From: Ulva prolifera
Lineage: Eukaryota; Chlorophyta; Ulvophyceae; Ulvales; Ulvaceae
Direction: 5' to 3'
Assembly: GCA_023078555.1 (NCBI GenBank)
Contig: CM041202.1
Coordinates: forward strand, 1,298,022 to 1,362,021
DNA: 64,000 bases
Of this stretch, positions 20,061 to 31,760 are shown in pieces. The notes beneath the pieces were generated by a model. It saw only the letters and a list, made by a program, of their open reading frames with translations, ran no database searches and was not told the origin of the DNA. Position 1 is the stretch's first letter; each line of letters opens with the position of its first letter. The translations under genes and the position numbers were made by a program.

Positions 20061-20348
20061 TTACTTTGCCCAATCAGCTGATCTACCTTGCAAAGCAGAC
20101 TTCGCGCGAATCGGCAGAGATTGTGTTGTCTTCCATTGTGCCGTGTTCGTCTGCACCCGGCGACTCTTCTGTGACACATTTCGCCCGCGATCGCCCCGCA
20201 CCAAGCCGGGTGTTAAAATGAACTCCATGTAGCTTAGGCTCGGTATCGCTGAAGCAGTCCCTGCGCCTGCAGTGAGGGCCCTACTTTGTCCATGCACTGA
20301 CGCCACTGCAGCCACCAACACACGCGCTGCTATGAGCCCGGATGCCAC
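20061..20348 (-). CDS. Putative secreted protein, signal-peptide ORF (copy 2)
   Basis: Opens M-A-S-G-L-I-A-A-R-V-L-V-A-A-V-A-S-V-H-G, aligned start to start with the ORF at 6424-6705, with a hydrophobic core and small residues at a plausible cleavage site. The rest (M-E-F-I-L-T-P-G-L-V-R-G-D-R) is not conserved with copy 1. Function unknown. Confidence 0.35.
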   Translation of the reverse strand: MASGLIAARVLVAAVASVHGQSRALTAGAGTASAIPSLSYMEFILTPGLVRGDRGRNVSQKSRRVQTNTAQWKTTQSLPIRAKSALQGRSADWAK

Positions 20349-21041
20349 CTATCAAAGCCCCACCGACGTACCATGCTCAAGGCATCCACCAACACGGTGT
20401 TCACCAACCCCGCACATCTGCTCATGTACCGGCCGTCACATCACGCAGGCCAAGCCCTAAATAACAGGATATTCGAATAAAGCGCCACCTCAGCCTGGCA
20501 ACGGAGTCGCGCGTGGCCACAGGCACGGCCGCCGCCGCCGCCCCGACCGGCGAGCCTGTAGAGAGGGAGGGGGCAGCAGCGCTGCATGCATGCGCTCAGC
20601 TTTTCCAAGCCCCTCCCGACCGTGTGGCCGGAAAGCAGGTCCGTGTGAGAAGGAGCATGAAGGAGGACAGTGCAACCCACTAGCCCTGGACGGCCGCATG
20701 CATGCTCTAGGTCTGGATGCTGCACTAGGTATGGGCCGCTGGAATAATTGTGCACATTATTTCAGTGCGTGTGTTGTTTGTTTGCAAGGCCCACATCGAC
20801 TCGGAGGAAGCTGTCCGCATCGCACGGACGGTTTGTAATTATATGCGCCAACCAAGAGCAGCAACACTCACGCTGCCACCGCCACGTAACGTCTACCAGA
20901 GTCCAGACACTGCCGCATGTGAATGCCACATACGGAAACCTCGCCTCCCATCGCCATGCACCCGTCCATACATGCATGCCGCGATCCCTCACACCCACAC
21001 TCACGCGGAAGTGGCTGCATGCATCCGTTAGAGCGCCTGCG

Positions 21042-21254
21042 GCCATTGGATGTTCAGACGATGCAATTGGTTCCGTTGAAATAATCAAGGGAACCACTAC
21101 CGGCAAAGCGGCTTATGTGATGGGGGCACACTTCTGGATGATGCTCAAAGACGACAATGGGTCCCAAATTTTACAGTCAGAGCTGCCTCATAAGCATGAA
21201 CTCAGGCTGAGTAAAAGTATGTTTCATGACCAAAAGGATCCGGTACCATCATGA
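21042..21254 (+). pseudogene. Diverged fragment of the unrecognised family
   Basis: G-C-S-D-D-A-I-G-S-V-E, then K-G-T-T-T-G-K-A-A-Y-V-M-G-A-H-F-W-M-M-L-K-D-D-N-G and K-H-E-L-R-L-S-K-S-M-F-H-D. The core corresponds to T-G-T-T to L-N-D-D of 7631-7912. In unit B (46572-46786) a 1-nt difference before K-G-T-T shifts the upstream frame, so at least one copy is decayed. Confidence 0.35.
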
Positions 21255-21400
21255 CCAAAAGGTTTCGGGAATACTTTGATGACCAGATCCATTACGATCT
21301 GTGGCCAGAGCTACCTCTGAAACATGGTACAACCACATCTCCGGAGCAATGCTGCTACTGCAGACATGTGGAAAGGCCAATTCTGCGAGAGGGGACATGA
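21251..21400 (+). CDS. Diverged fragment related to the 9623 exon
   Basis: M-T-K-R-F-R-E-Y-F-D-D-Q-I-H-Y-D-L-W-P-E-L-P-L-K-H-G-T, then C-C-Y-C-R-H-V-E-R-P-I-L-R, ending TGA. It shares D-x-I-x-Y and E-L-P-L-x-H-G-T with 9623-10075. Its ATG overlaps the TGA of the preceding ORF (ATGA). The unit-B copy is at 46783. Confidence 0.3.
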   Translation: MTKRFREYFDDQIHYDLWPELPLKHGTTTSPEQCCYCRHVERPILREGT

Positions 21401-21699
21401 GATGTACGTGATTGCAGGGGTGCATGCATGCATGCACACAGTTCGCACTCTGAGTTACAAGGACAAAGTCAGAGTGGCCTTTAGCACCACCGCCGCTGCA
21501 CACATGATACCACCGCCGCCAACTGTAGCGAATGCATACCCGTATCGAAGCCGTCCTTGGTATAGCCGGCCCCCCGGAAGCTGCCACAGCGAACGAGCTG
21601 GCAGAATTACCACGTCATGTGGCGACAGGACGCGGCGGTCAGTATGATGGTGTCCAGAAGTGTGACAGATGAAGCTTCACAAAGGATACCATCGTGACG

Positions 21700-24600
21700 G
21701 ATAACCTCGAGCCGGCCAGCGGGGCTGCGCATGTGTGTATGTCCTCGTTGCGCTGACACGGGCCCAGCTGCGTGTGTAGATACGCACAGAAGAGTGAACG
21801 GCAGTTGACATCCAGAACAAAGGAATCTCTTCCGGTAACAGATAGCAGTGAGCGTGCGTCACAGGGCCATACCTTCGGCAAAGATGGAAGCCAGAATGTC
21901 AGCTGGCACAGCCCTGAAGTGTGTGTGTCACCAGATGGTTCTGACCAGTTCAGCCGTCCTGGTCAGACCAGGACTGACATCATCTAGAGGTTAAACGCAA
22001 ATTTTCTCCCTATCTAAGACACGGCGCGGTGCAGAATATTAAATGAACGGGCTTGGCTGTCCGAGCACTTACACATGGGAACCGCGGCGCATGCAAGACG
22101 AACTCAGGCTTGATATTGAACATAGCTGCATGCCTGCAGCGCCAGCACTTCAAACTCAAATCTGTGCTGATCAGAACAACAGCCGAATGCTTTGACTGTG
22201 GCAGCTTGGCGTGGCTGATGTAGCACAGAGAATACACTCGAGACAGCAATGTTGCATATTGCAAGGACAGCAGCTCGGCCGGCAATCCAAGATTTTCATT
22301 CCCGTGCGACGACCGAGTACCAGAATGTATATGTATATCTGGGCGTAGGACTCGAGCAGTGATTTGGTGGCAGCTACAGAAGGGTCAAAGACCGCTGCCG
22401 AATGGACACAACACCGGCAGACGCAGATTGCATGTTGCAGGTTCGCAATTTGTCACAGTGTAATTTGCTGCATGCCCGTGGCATGAAGTGACTGTACGAC
22501 GAGCTACGAGGCGCGCGTGAGAGCTGTGCATGATCCCGCCCGCGAGAGCTGTGGCCGTTAAACTCAAGATATTGCGCACCACTGTAATTAAGAATCTGTA
22601 TTTTTGAAAGCCGAAAATTCAATATTATCGGCTCTGTGCGCATTAGCAAGAGAGGTCGCTGCAGGTGCTTACCTCTGGACCTCGGAATGCTGCTCAGGAG
22701 ATATATAGCACCAGGAACTGGAGACAGAATCTTTCGTATTGCTTCTTCTACATTGACGGTGGGTGGTAGAGATGATGGTCCTACAAAGTGAGCTGAGGCA
22801 AGCGATCAGGCATAGCAACAGGCGCCACCGCGTGCGCTGAACAGCCATGCTTGTGGTATGCGTTCAAGCCCGGAGTCAGTTGTTCAGAATGGCGAAAGCT
22901 CCAAGACTAAATCGTATTGTTCTAGTAATCCTGCTGCCGATCGTGTTTCGCGGGCCTCTGACAGCCGGATGCGAACAGCTGATGCAATGCTAGCGGCAAC
23001 GAGGTCGGACCGAATTGCCTGAAATGGAGCCTGTAAATGCTTCGGCAGCGCTGTTGAACAGTATTGCTTGCCATGCTTTCGGTGGAATCTGCAGCAGCGC
23101 GTGTGTAGTGCACCTGTGGCCAAACTGATGCACGCACTCGACCTGGCCACCTGCAGTTGTCAAGTATTGCAAAGCCCTACGTATACGGAACAAATGTATG
23201 GGAACCGAATTCTTGTTTCATGGCAGCCTCGCATAAGTATACCGCTGACAACAAAACATGCAGTACTGGCAGTCCTGCATACTTGAGTTTAGACGCTGAC
23301 AGCCACAGTTTGCTACCTTGCCCGTGTACTGCGTCGCATGACACCAAGTCTAGCAAACATGTAAGAGGTCGCAAAGTGCACAGGGATAGCACGTGTACGC
23401 GGAGAACTGCCTCATGCCGATCAAGGCAAGTGGCCGCGGCTGATCATTGTCCGTGTCGTTGTGGACACCACAAAAGACAGAGAATTCGAAGAGATCTGCA
23501 TCGATGCTCAGGTGCTGGTGATGATTGTCTTCTGAAGGCGAGTCGCCCTCATGGGCTTGGTATGCAGTGTGTTTGTGCTCCCGTCACACAGTCGATTTGA
23601 CATCTTTAGGCATGTTCGGCCTGCCGACATCATCTCGAAATCGGTAATAGGTTCAAGTCTGAGGTGTTTGCCTATGCCTGTCCTTGTGTCCGGGCTCGTA
23701 TTCCTGTCTCTCTAGATATCTCTGTGCGCTGCTGCTTTGAACATTGCGCACAAGGCTGTCAAGGTACACTTTACAGATGCCATCAGAGCTTTTCTCTCGC
23801 GATCAATCATTTCTCGCTGTCTAATCGCCTGGCAGGGAGCTGAATAACAACTTGCGGGATTTCGGTGCATGAACCTGTGTACACCTATAGCTACATGCGG
23901 CCCAAGCTTTGAACACTGTTGGCTTTGAACACTGTCGGCAGCTGAGATGCCAATCGTGGACCTGCATGCCGACGCTGGCCCGGATACCAAAAACTAACCT
24001 GATCGTGATGAAAGACTGAGGCTATGCAGCTGGCTATGGGGTGTTGCGAGGCAGGGCACACTTCTGCGCATGTCTAGACTCTGCATGATGCGAGCCCGAT
24101 TGAGATGGGTCACAACTTACCGCTGATGTGCAGTGCAAGCTCTAGGTTGATGGGGTCTCGAGCTCCAATCATGTGGAGTTTCTGGGCTGGTTTGCTCTGC
24201 GTTGATGCGCATGCATTGGAGGGTGCCACGAAATGTGGTGAAGGGGACACTCGTCCGTAGACCTAATAAGGGATGCCCCGCACAGTGGGTGCTGCACTCT
24301 GTGGCTCCGAGGGTGGCCAGCAGTTTGCAGCGCGACATTGCTTCCACCTCAGGCTATCCTGCTTGTGGGATGTGTGCGCTTGAAGTAGCGCCGGATGGCA
24401 TGGCCGGCTTTCAGGTCCAATGTATGCGCGTTTGTGCTCAAGGAAGGCTGACCAATTTCCGAATCTGCTGCACGCTTGCAGATCAGGAGGTGCCTGTGGG
24501 TTGCTGCGGATGGTGCATTCCAGCGGTACTGGTGAGGAGCAGCTGCAGTGGCCGCACCTCGAGCTCGGCCGGTTTGAACATGCAGATTCATGCGGCACGG

Positions 24601-24700
24601 CACACAGAGCTGTGCCAACATCAGAGGCAGACCAATTGGCACACAGTGCGATGCTCGCGCTTCCACTTGATATCAGTGTAGATAGTGCCCCGTTGTCCAT
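21700..24700. other. No recognisable gene
   Basis: Near-identical to 47240-50230 in unit B. ORFs are short. The most protein-like one in B (47592-47984) has about ten replacement and one synonymous differences relative to A and a CAG-to-TAG change at 22214-22216, so it shows no sign of selection. Confidence 0.55.
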
Positions 24701-24727
24701 CTGAGGGCATCGGACCGATAAACGAAG

Positions 24728-24979
24728 TTGCCCCTGCACCAGTGTCGGGTCGCTTTGCACCATTTCCGGGGCTTCCACCCAGAAATTAGATATGAATATT
24801 CAGAATTGTTACATATGATCGGGCCTGACGACCCAACACTGCCCTGCACGTGTTCAATGTTGCAACTGCAACAATTGTACATTTCCCCCACCTGGTCGAG
24901 ATGGGTGCTCGTCTTGCAACCCAGTGGTATGGCTGGTACACCACCAGTACTGGATTGCCACAAAAGCTGGGTCCTCTGA
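24728..24979 (+). pseudogene. Diverged fragment with the G-P-D-D-P-T block
   Basis: The frame reads A-L-H-H-F-R-G-F-H-P-E-I-R-Y-E-Y-S-E-L-L, then I-G-P-D-D-P-T, matching 7524-7628 at protein level, then unrelated sequence. A degenerate copy of the palindromic mini-element follows at 24912-24963. No ATG start; regarded as an exon fragment. Confidence 0.35.
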
Positions 24980-26002
24980 GATCTGAGGCTGGCCACTCCT
25001 CCAGCAGCCCCGGTCCGTTTCAGCATCGATCCGACCACTGCCTCTCTGCACTTGCGCTGGTCCTGTGATCCGTGCCCCCCACTTAACGCGACACAAGTAG
25101 CCGCGACCTTCACCAGCCCGCCCACGCACTGCAAACACCCCCTTCCTGTTATGCCCATGCACATGCACATATGTGCCCCTGCATGCCAGAGTGACTCTTG
25201 CGCATCAGGATCCGCCCCCGGCTCCTGCATGCTGAAAGCACCCCTGAGCCAGTACGTAAACTGCCCTCAGCGCACGAGCCCCAACTTCAAGAGGCGCACC
25301 TTGGCCCCCCCATCCCGGGCCAGTGATGCTTCTTCCAGTGATGTGAGCTAGTGGACCCCGTTTCAGACAAACACAGCACACAAATCCCTGACAAGTCAAT
25401 GTTCACCCTACTCTGGAAGCTGCAGGTTGGAGACAATGGCGCTGGCGCCATGTCAGCCCATCCCATCTTCAAGGTATGTAAATGGTGTGAGTCGTTGTGG
25501 GTCCCCTCCCGAGTGTGACCGCAGACCGTTGTGAAGGATACCAGAACTTGACAGATGTTAAGGACCTGTGTACATGTGCTCCTTGCCCACACAAACAATG
25601 TGTTTGCTCGCGGTGCTACCAGCCTTGCTTGCTTTGTCCTTGTAAAACACAAACAATGTGAGGGATTGTTACAAAGCATGGGTGCCCTTACGGTCGATTG
25701 CGTCTCGACGGCCGCGTCAGTATCTCTGAGATAGCGCTGCGACCAGAACGATAGCCACGCTGCAGCTGGAGCCGACCTCCACCACGTTGCACAAGGTCTG
25801 ATGATCACGAAGTCGCGTTGCACAAGGTCAACCGGGTATCGGGTACCGGCCGACACAGCTAGCGCGCGCACTGGTCTCGACCATGATATGTGTTGTTGAC
25901 GATGTATGCGTGCGTTCTCACGTCACAGACAAGTTAGCTGCCGCGGCACTCCAAAGCTGACGGCTGTTGATGTTGCACCATGTTATATGCTCACAGCTAC
26001 AC

Positions 26003-26135
26003 AATTTATCATCACAAAACAGTAAATGGGGGAAGTCAAACACCACAAAAGAGTCCCATCCGAAACAACAGCCACCCACATACGGCCACACTGCAACCGC
26101 TCCCACACCTCAGTCCGGCAGGATCGGGTCCTCCA
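26003..26135 (-). mobile_element. Degenerate LINE 3' end
   Basis: The reverse complement contains GGAGGACCCGATCCTGCC, GGACTGAGG and a CTCTTTTGTGG tail, matching the end of the LINE ORF and its 3' UTR with many changes. Also in unit B (about 51550-51690), where a TGA micro-insertion lies inside it. Confidence 0.65.
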
Positions 26136-27068
26136 GGTAGCTACGCAATGCTTATCTTGTTTGACTGCGACGCGTGCCCGTGCGCTGGCGGAGCACGTGT
26201 CTGCCCGTGGGCAAGCCGTGAGCCAACCCCTTCAGCGCCTTTTATTGTGGTCGTCTATTCCCTTTCAGCTGACAATATTAATGTGACTACGCCTTCAGCG
26301 CCTACATGGGGCTATATTACAAAAGAGACATAGGGACGTGTCCCTCCATTTTTTCAGAAGAGGGAACCGAAATTAGATAAACACGACTTTAGTATGAACC
26401 TTATCGGCGTTGCAATTCGCAGCAGACTTCGAGAAGGCAACAAGTCGACGCGGATCGAATGTCCCATCGAGAGATGCTGTGTCAGGGTTGTTGCACCCCC
26501 ATTTTTCACGGGGGGAGTCCTCGTAGCAGTCTGCGCTCGTCATCGGATTTGCCCATGGCCAGCGACCGATGCCACTGCAGCTGCATCAGTATTTTGTAAT
26601 TTACAATGTCACTGCAGCTGAATGCGGTGGGACTTCCTGGTGATGTGCTGAATGCCTACGGAGAACATGTGCCTAAAGTGCCTACGAGGGAACAAACTTT
26701 TTGGTTGCGCCATCATCTACAGTGCATGGCCATGACGTCTGTCGCATGCCTTTTCCATATGTTCAAGGACAGAGCAAGCAAGGCAGGTAGCACCGCGAGC
26801 AACAACCAGGGGGTCCGCACACCCACGCCATCAGCCTCACGCAGCACATACCAACACACCCGAGCAACGTCAGCACCCGCCGTTTTTATGTGAAACAAGT
26901 CTGCATCATAGGACAGCGGTCCAGGTTCGCAAGACAGCATTGATGTCCCCATGAGCTGGCCACACCCGACTGAAAGCAACTGCATGACAAGCGGTGTACG
27001 CATGCGTCGACGCCGACATATGGCAGGCAGCACGGCTGATGTCATACGGTGCACCTGACCGCACTACT

Positions 27069-27208
27069 ATATAGTTTCACGGGCATCCGCCTCCCACCCC
27101 AGCAGCTCATGCAGCTCGTCGAACAAGCCCTGCCAGCGCTCGGCCATGCCGGCCCCCGACAGGAAAGCCGCGTCAGCGACGCTGTCCACCAGCATCGTCA
27201 GTCCGAGC
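27069..27208 (-). mobile_element. Internal LINE fragment, 140 bp, with 69-bp deletion
   Basis: The minus strand matches LINE positions 41490-41693 but lacks 41565-41633 (69 nt, in frame, GCG microhomology). At the codon that is TAG in the full LINE (41677-41679) it reads GAG (Glu). CCGCACTACT flanks it at 27059-27068 and 27209-27218. It lacks the LINE 3' end. Confidence 0.85.
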
Positions 27209-27226
27209 CCGCACTACTGCATATGT

Positions 27227-27295
27227 TGTTACAAAAGAGTGAACGGGAGAAAACAAACACTGAAACCGAATCTCATCCGCATCAACATCAACATA
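27227..27295 (-). mobile_element. Truncated LINE 3' end, 69 bp, with 15-bp TSD
   Basis: CACTACTGCATATGT at 27212-27226 and 27296-27310 flanks the reverse complement of the LINE 3' UTR and tail (ends CACTCTTTTGTAACAA on the minus strand). Inserted next to the 27069-27208 fragment, as a separate event in non-collinear order. Confidence 0.9.
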
Positions 27296-27309
27296 CACTA
27301 CTGCATATG

Positions 27310-29260
27310 TAGCAAGGGCGGCATCGCCACGTGTGCACCTCAGCTGGTGCGTCGCAGCTGCACGCGGACTTGGTGAACGTCAGCTTTCACGCTTCGTGGC
27401 CACGCATGGTCACATCACATCGTGGTCACGTGAACGCCCCTGTGTGTTCCCCCCGGATTCCCGATCCGGCCGGGAGATGATGGGTGCGCTGCACAGACAA
27501 AAGCGACGAAGCAGGCACCACGCAGACACCAAGCACCTCAAATTTTAGGACAGGTTTACAGATAGGGATATCGACCCTGGCCAGCATATCGCACTTACGG
27601 GAGCCACAGCGAGCACTGCTGGCCCAGCAGCTCTCACACGGCAGGCGCCCAGTCCACACCAACAATGTGTGTTTGGACGCATGCATGTACACATATCCTG
27701 TTCCATTGAGACGTTGACGAATCCGCAGATCCGCACTTGTCCTGTGACTGCAGTTTGTCAGATACAAGCCATTTTTACTTGGCGACTCCTGGAAGTTTTG
27801 GGGTTTCTGACGTGTGAATCTGCTGGTGTTAATTGTATTGTATTTATAAAACTCAGAAATTGAAGACACACCAGGCATCCTGTGAAGATGCAGGAGGAAC
27901 TCAGAAGAACAGAGCATGCAAGATTACACCTTGCCAGCATGCAATACTGGGTCACAGACACTATGCACATGCATTCAACTTGCCAGTGCGTTGCCATTGC
28001 ATTACCCATGTCACACCTTGCATTGCTGTGTCGCACCTCCCACCTCCCACCCCTGTGGAGGCTCACACCCCTTTGCCTCAACCCTGCCGGTGGTGCCTCC
28101 CACCCTTGCAACTCCCACATGTCAACTCTTCTAGAATGCCTCCCACCCTTGCAACTCCCACATGTCAACTCTTCTAGCATGTTGACATGAGAAGCTTCTG
28201 TGCAATAGCATATGTGAATCATCCTGGCAATGGGATGTGCCAAGGTGAAGTGAAGTAAATCTGAATTTACTGTGCCATATCCTATTGGACATTGACAACT
28301 CCGAATTAACGGGCCAAATATGCTGAAGGTTGCACATCATCCTGCTATCATGCCATCTGCACTGCCAGGCTGACCCTGATCCACTTTGCTCCAGTGCTCC
28401 ACACAGCTGCATGCCTTGCTTGCTTTGTCCTTGTAATTAATTTTGAACACAGCTGCATGCACAACAGATGTGGTTGCATGCACAAGGGATATTGTGCAGT
28501 CATGTATGCACTCATGCATGATGACAAATACACTTCAAGAAAGCTTCACAGCCTTGCTGTGGTGCAGCCAATGGGCTTGCACAGCTGGAGGTGAACAAGA
28601 AGGCTATAGGTACATCTCTTCAGGGATGAGCTGTTGAGGTCAACTGCAGTGCTCGTTGTCATGGTTTTCCAGTGGCTTGTCTCCAACCCAACTTGCTGTC
28701 AAAATCCATGCATATGATCAGGTGAGCTGGCTTGAAAGGCTACTGCCATGCAACTGCAGTGGACACTGGAACTGGCTTTGCCAGAAGCTGGTACCAGTTG
28801 CCAGCCAATACGAATTACGTCTGTGTGACAACAGGGTGAAATTGCTGTGCCCGGGCCCAAGGGAACACACAATTTGGGACGCCTTGACCCAAGGGAACAC
28901 ACAATTTGTCATTGCAGGGACATGGGAATTGATCCACCATGACTGGCAGTTGCTGTGACTTACACAAACCACAGACTCTCGGAGAGTGTAACACACATCC
29001 CGGACCACAGACTCGACTCGGGATCACATGTTAGTGGAGTGTCTGTCACATCTATCAGCACAAATATCAGCACAGAGCAGTGTCCATGGCCCATCTACAC
29101 TGCTCAGGGCTAAACTGCCCGCGGTGTCCCCGCCCCTCCCTCGCTGACCGGGCTTCGGCTGCAGCACAGGCGCTTCCTTGGCCGGCGCGCGCCGCCTCTT
29201 CCGTGTGGCCCGGCCGGCGCCCAGACACATTCTGCTGGAGCTGGTCCTTATAAGTAATTA
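27310..29260. other. No recognisable gene; complex palindromic insertion at 28130
   Basis: Corresponds to 57640-59570 in unit B. ORFs are short and not distinguishable from chance. A tail of the CCTTGTAA family lies at 28405-28440 (TGCCTTGCTTGCTTTGTCC, then TTGTAA). A-specific inverted sequence at 28130-28195 is described under findings. Confidence 0.55.
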
Positions 29261-29439
29261 CCGGTATACCGGTATACGTAGGCGCCTCGGTCCTGAGCGG
29301 GTCGGCGCTGCCGTGTCATTGATGACGCCGCTGCCGTGTTACTCCGCCGCTCAGGGCTGCTCTGTTCGGGTACAGTATAGCAGCGGGAGGTGGCTACGGT
29401 TGGAGATTGGGTTGGGGTATGGCTACTGGGACCGCGAGC

Positions 29440-29758
29440 CCCCCAGGCGGCTAGCGCATGGGGACGGCTCCGGCCGGGCTGCCGGCTTGGGCCACCGCGG
29501 CCGCGCGGGCGCGGGGGTGTGTGTGTTGGGGGGTTGAGCGGGGACGGGTGCGTGGGTGTGGTGTGGGGGTGTGTGGGTGGGTGTTCAGTGGGGCAGAGGC
29601 GCGGTGCTGTGTGCGGGTGCTTGCTGTGACTTGGCCCTGTCTTCGGGCGGATTCGAGGTGGCTGTCACTCTCCTGACGCGTGTGCTTTGGGTTGTTTGTG
29701 TGCTTCCTCGCTGACCTGGCGGTGCTACCGGCCCCTCCGGCTTTGTCCTTGTAACACA
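29440..29758 (+). mobile_element. GT-rich retroposon ending CCTTGTAACAC
   Basis: The G-rich body (GTGTGGGGGTGTGTGGGTGG and similar) ends CGGTGCTACCGGCC, then GGCTTTGTCCTTGTAACAC. A second tail of the same family follows at 29840-29882. Unit-B copies are at 59770-60053 and about 60115-60157. Confidence 0.6.
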
Positions 29759-31211
29759 TCCCATACTGGTATGCGCTGCGTGTTGCTGCTGGTTGCGTGG
29801 GTGTGCGGTTCCCCTGGTGTGCGGTTCCCCTGGTTGTTGCCCGCAATGCTACCTGCCTTGCTCGCTTTGTCCTTGTAACACACAACCATACTTGTGTCTT
29901 CCAATTAGTCCGCCAGGTCAGGACAAGTCATCGCCTCAGGTAGGCCAGATCTCTAGCCTCAGGTCAGCGCACCATGGCGCAACAATGACCTGTGCCGCAG
30001 AAAAACAGAATGCAGAAAACTGCCAGTTTACCAGTGGGTGTCAGTGCGCGTAATGTAGTGTAAAGTGCAAGGTACCGTATTTGGCACATGTGCACCTTCA
30101 TGGCTGTGCGTTCCGCAAGCATGCACACACATCAAGGAGGGCGACTTGATTGAATGCATCCCCCACCTGTTCCACGAGCGGAAGAGAGTCTGGGAACCGA
30201 TTGCCGGACATCGAAAGATGGCTGCTGTCAAGCAGGGAGTGCACCCCCCACCTATAAGGCGCCTGGTGCCCAATGATCAGAGAAGGGTGGCCGTCAACAT
30301 CGTGTACATCAATGAGCAAGCATCGTGTGTCCCGGCCGAGCCTCCGAGCCCGTGTGCTAGTAGAACCGAGGCACGCCGGAAAGCAGGCCCTGAAAGATTC
30401 TCTCTGCAGCTACTAGGTTCAGCTGAACCTTCAAAGTTTCACTTTGAAAGCTTCATTTTCACAGTGTGAACTCTGGATTGCTTCTTGTGCAGCTGTGGTT
30501 CTTGTTGCTCGTCCACTCGTCTGTGCATGTAAAGTCTTTGCCACAGGAATTGCCACTAGTAGCACTGAGTTGTCCTTACAGCAGCACCACAGGAATTGCG
30601 CAATTCCGTACGTACATGTGGACAGTTGAGGCCGCGAGTATAGACACAGCATTGGATATAGCTGCAATTGCGGCCGCCCATGCAGACACAGCCGGCGCAA
30701 AAATACTCCCACCATCCACCCGTGAAGCCTGCTAGCACATCTATTGCTTCCAGAGCATGCATATGCCGGCCGGGCACCTACGACACGGGCCGCCTGGCAC
30801 ACCACAGTGGCGCCTACACATGGCACGTGTGCGTTACATAGACCAAGCCGGAGAGGCCGGTAGCACCGCCAGCGCAACGACGCCAAAGCCACCAGTGCAC
30901 GCGCATGCATGACAGCAGCTGCCCACCCATGCTGAACCCAACCACGGCACCCTAGCACAGCATGACAGACGCACACCCACCCACGCACGCACAGTGCCAC
31001 AGCCACAGCAGCGAAATCGAGCACCCTCCAGACCCGGCAGCCCCCGGGCCCTTACACCGAGTGGCACCGCCGCCCGCGCGGCCGCGGCGGCCCAAGCCGG
31101 CAGCATGGCCGTTAGCCCCCAACGCAAGCATCCACGCCCCCCATCCCGTCCTCCAGACCCAAACCTCCATCCCCCTTCGCACATCCCTGCAGCTGCACAG
31201 CCCCGCCGCTG

Positions 31212-31213
<2 letters not shown>

Positions 31214-31256
<43 letters not shown>
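31214..31256. repeat. 43-nt poly-C tract
   Basis: An uninterrupted run of 43 C. The corresponding part of unit B instead has a 15-nt poly-G run (61563-61577) nearby. Length is unreliable in any sequencing method. Confidence 0.9.
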
Positions 31257-31258
<2 letters not shown>

Positions 31259-31399
31259 GCTGGGCACTGTATCTGTAGGGGGCTGCGGCAGCGCTAGCCC
31301 CCTAGGTCTACACACATATATATGTGTGTATCGCTGCGAGCGGAGGCTTCAACAAGTTATCGAGGCGTCCGTTGGCGTTGCATACGCTGGTTGCGGGCG

Positions 31400-31496
31400 C
31401 GATGCTAAAGGACGAGTTGGTGGATTCGTGTTGGTTGTTTGTGTTCTTGCTGGTTTCGCGGTCCTGCCCGCCTTGGCGCCTGTACCCTTGTGACAC
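31400..31496 (+). mobile_element. Diverged tail of the CCTTGTGACAC family
   Basis: TCTTGCTGGTTTCGCGGTCC, then TGCCCGCCTTGGCGCC and TGTACCCTTGTGACAC, a diverged form of the GCTACC...TTTGTCCTTGTAACAC tail. Unit-B copy about 61650-61749. Confidence 0.5.
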
Positions 31497-31674
31497 CCGG
31501 CAGTGTACACACAGAACCTCTGAGCACTGGCAGGTGCCGGGTGCCTTGAGGGGTGGCGCCGCCTCCGACGGCGTGCATGAGCTCTTCTCGTGGATCATGA
31601 TGACAGAGGCGCCGCTGGCTGATTCATTTGATTGTTGTCCGTCTGTGGCAGCCGCTGTTCGAACAGCGATGGGT

Positions 31675-31760
31675 TTATAAAAGAGTGAACGGGAGAAAAC
31701 AAACACTGAAACCGAATCTCATCCGAATCAACAGCAACATACACTACAACCGCACTCACT
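31675..31760 (-). mobile_element. Truncated LINE 3' end, unit A only
   Basis: The reverse complement runs from GAGTGCGGTTGTAGTGT in the 3' UTR to CTCCCGTTCACTCTTTTATAA. The matching part of unit B (about 62000) lacks it and has different sequence, so the exact target duplication could not be read. Confidence 0.75.

Noticed and set aside
21226-21262. CATGACCAAAAGG direct repeat as a transposon target duplication
   Set aside because: Only about 14 bp lies between the copies and it matches no element; the repeat is also present in unit B, so it is more likely a simple local duplication.
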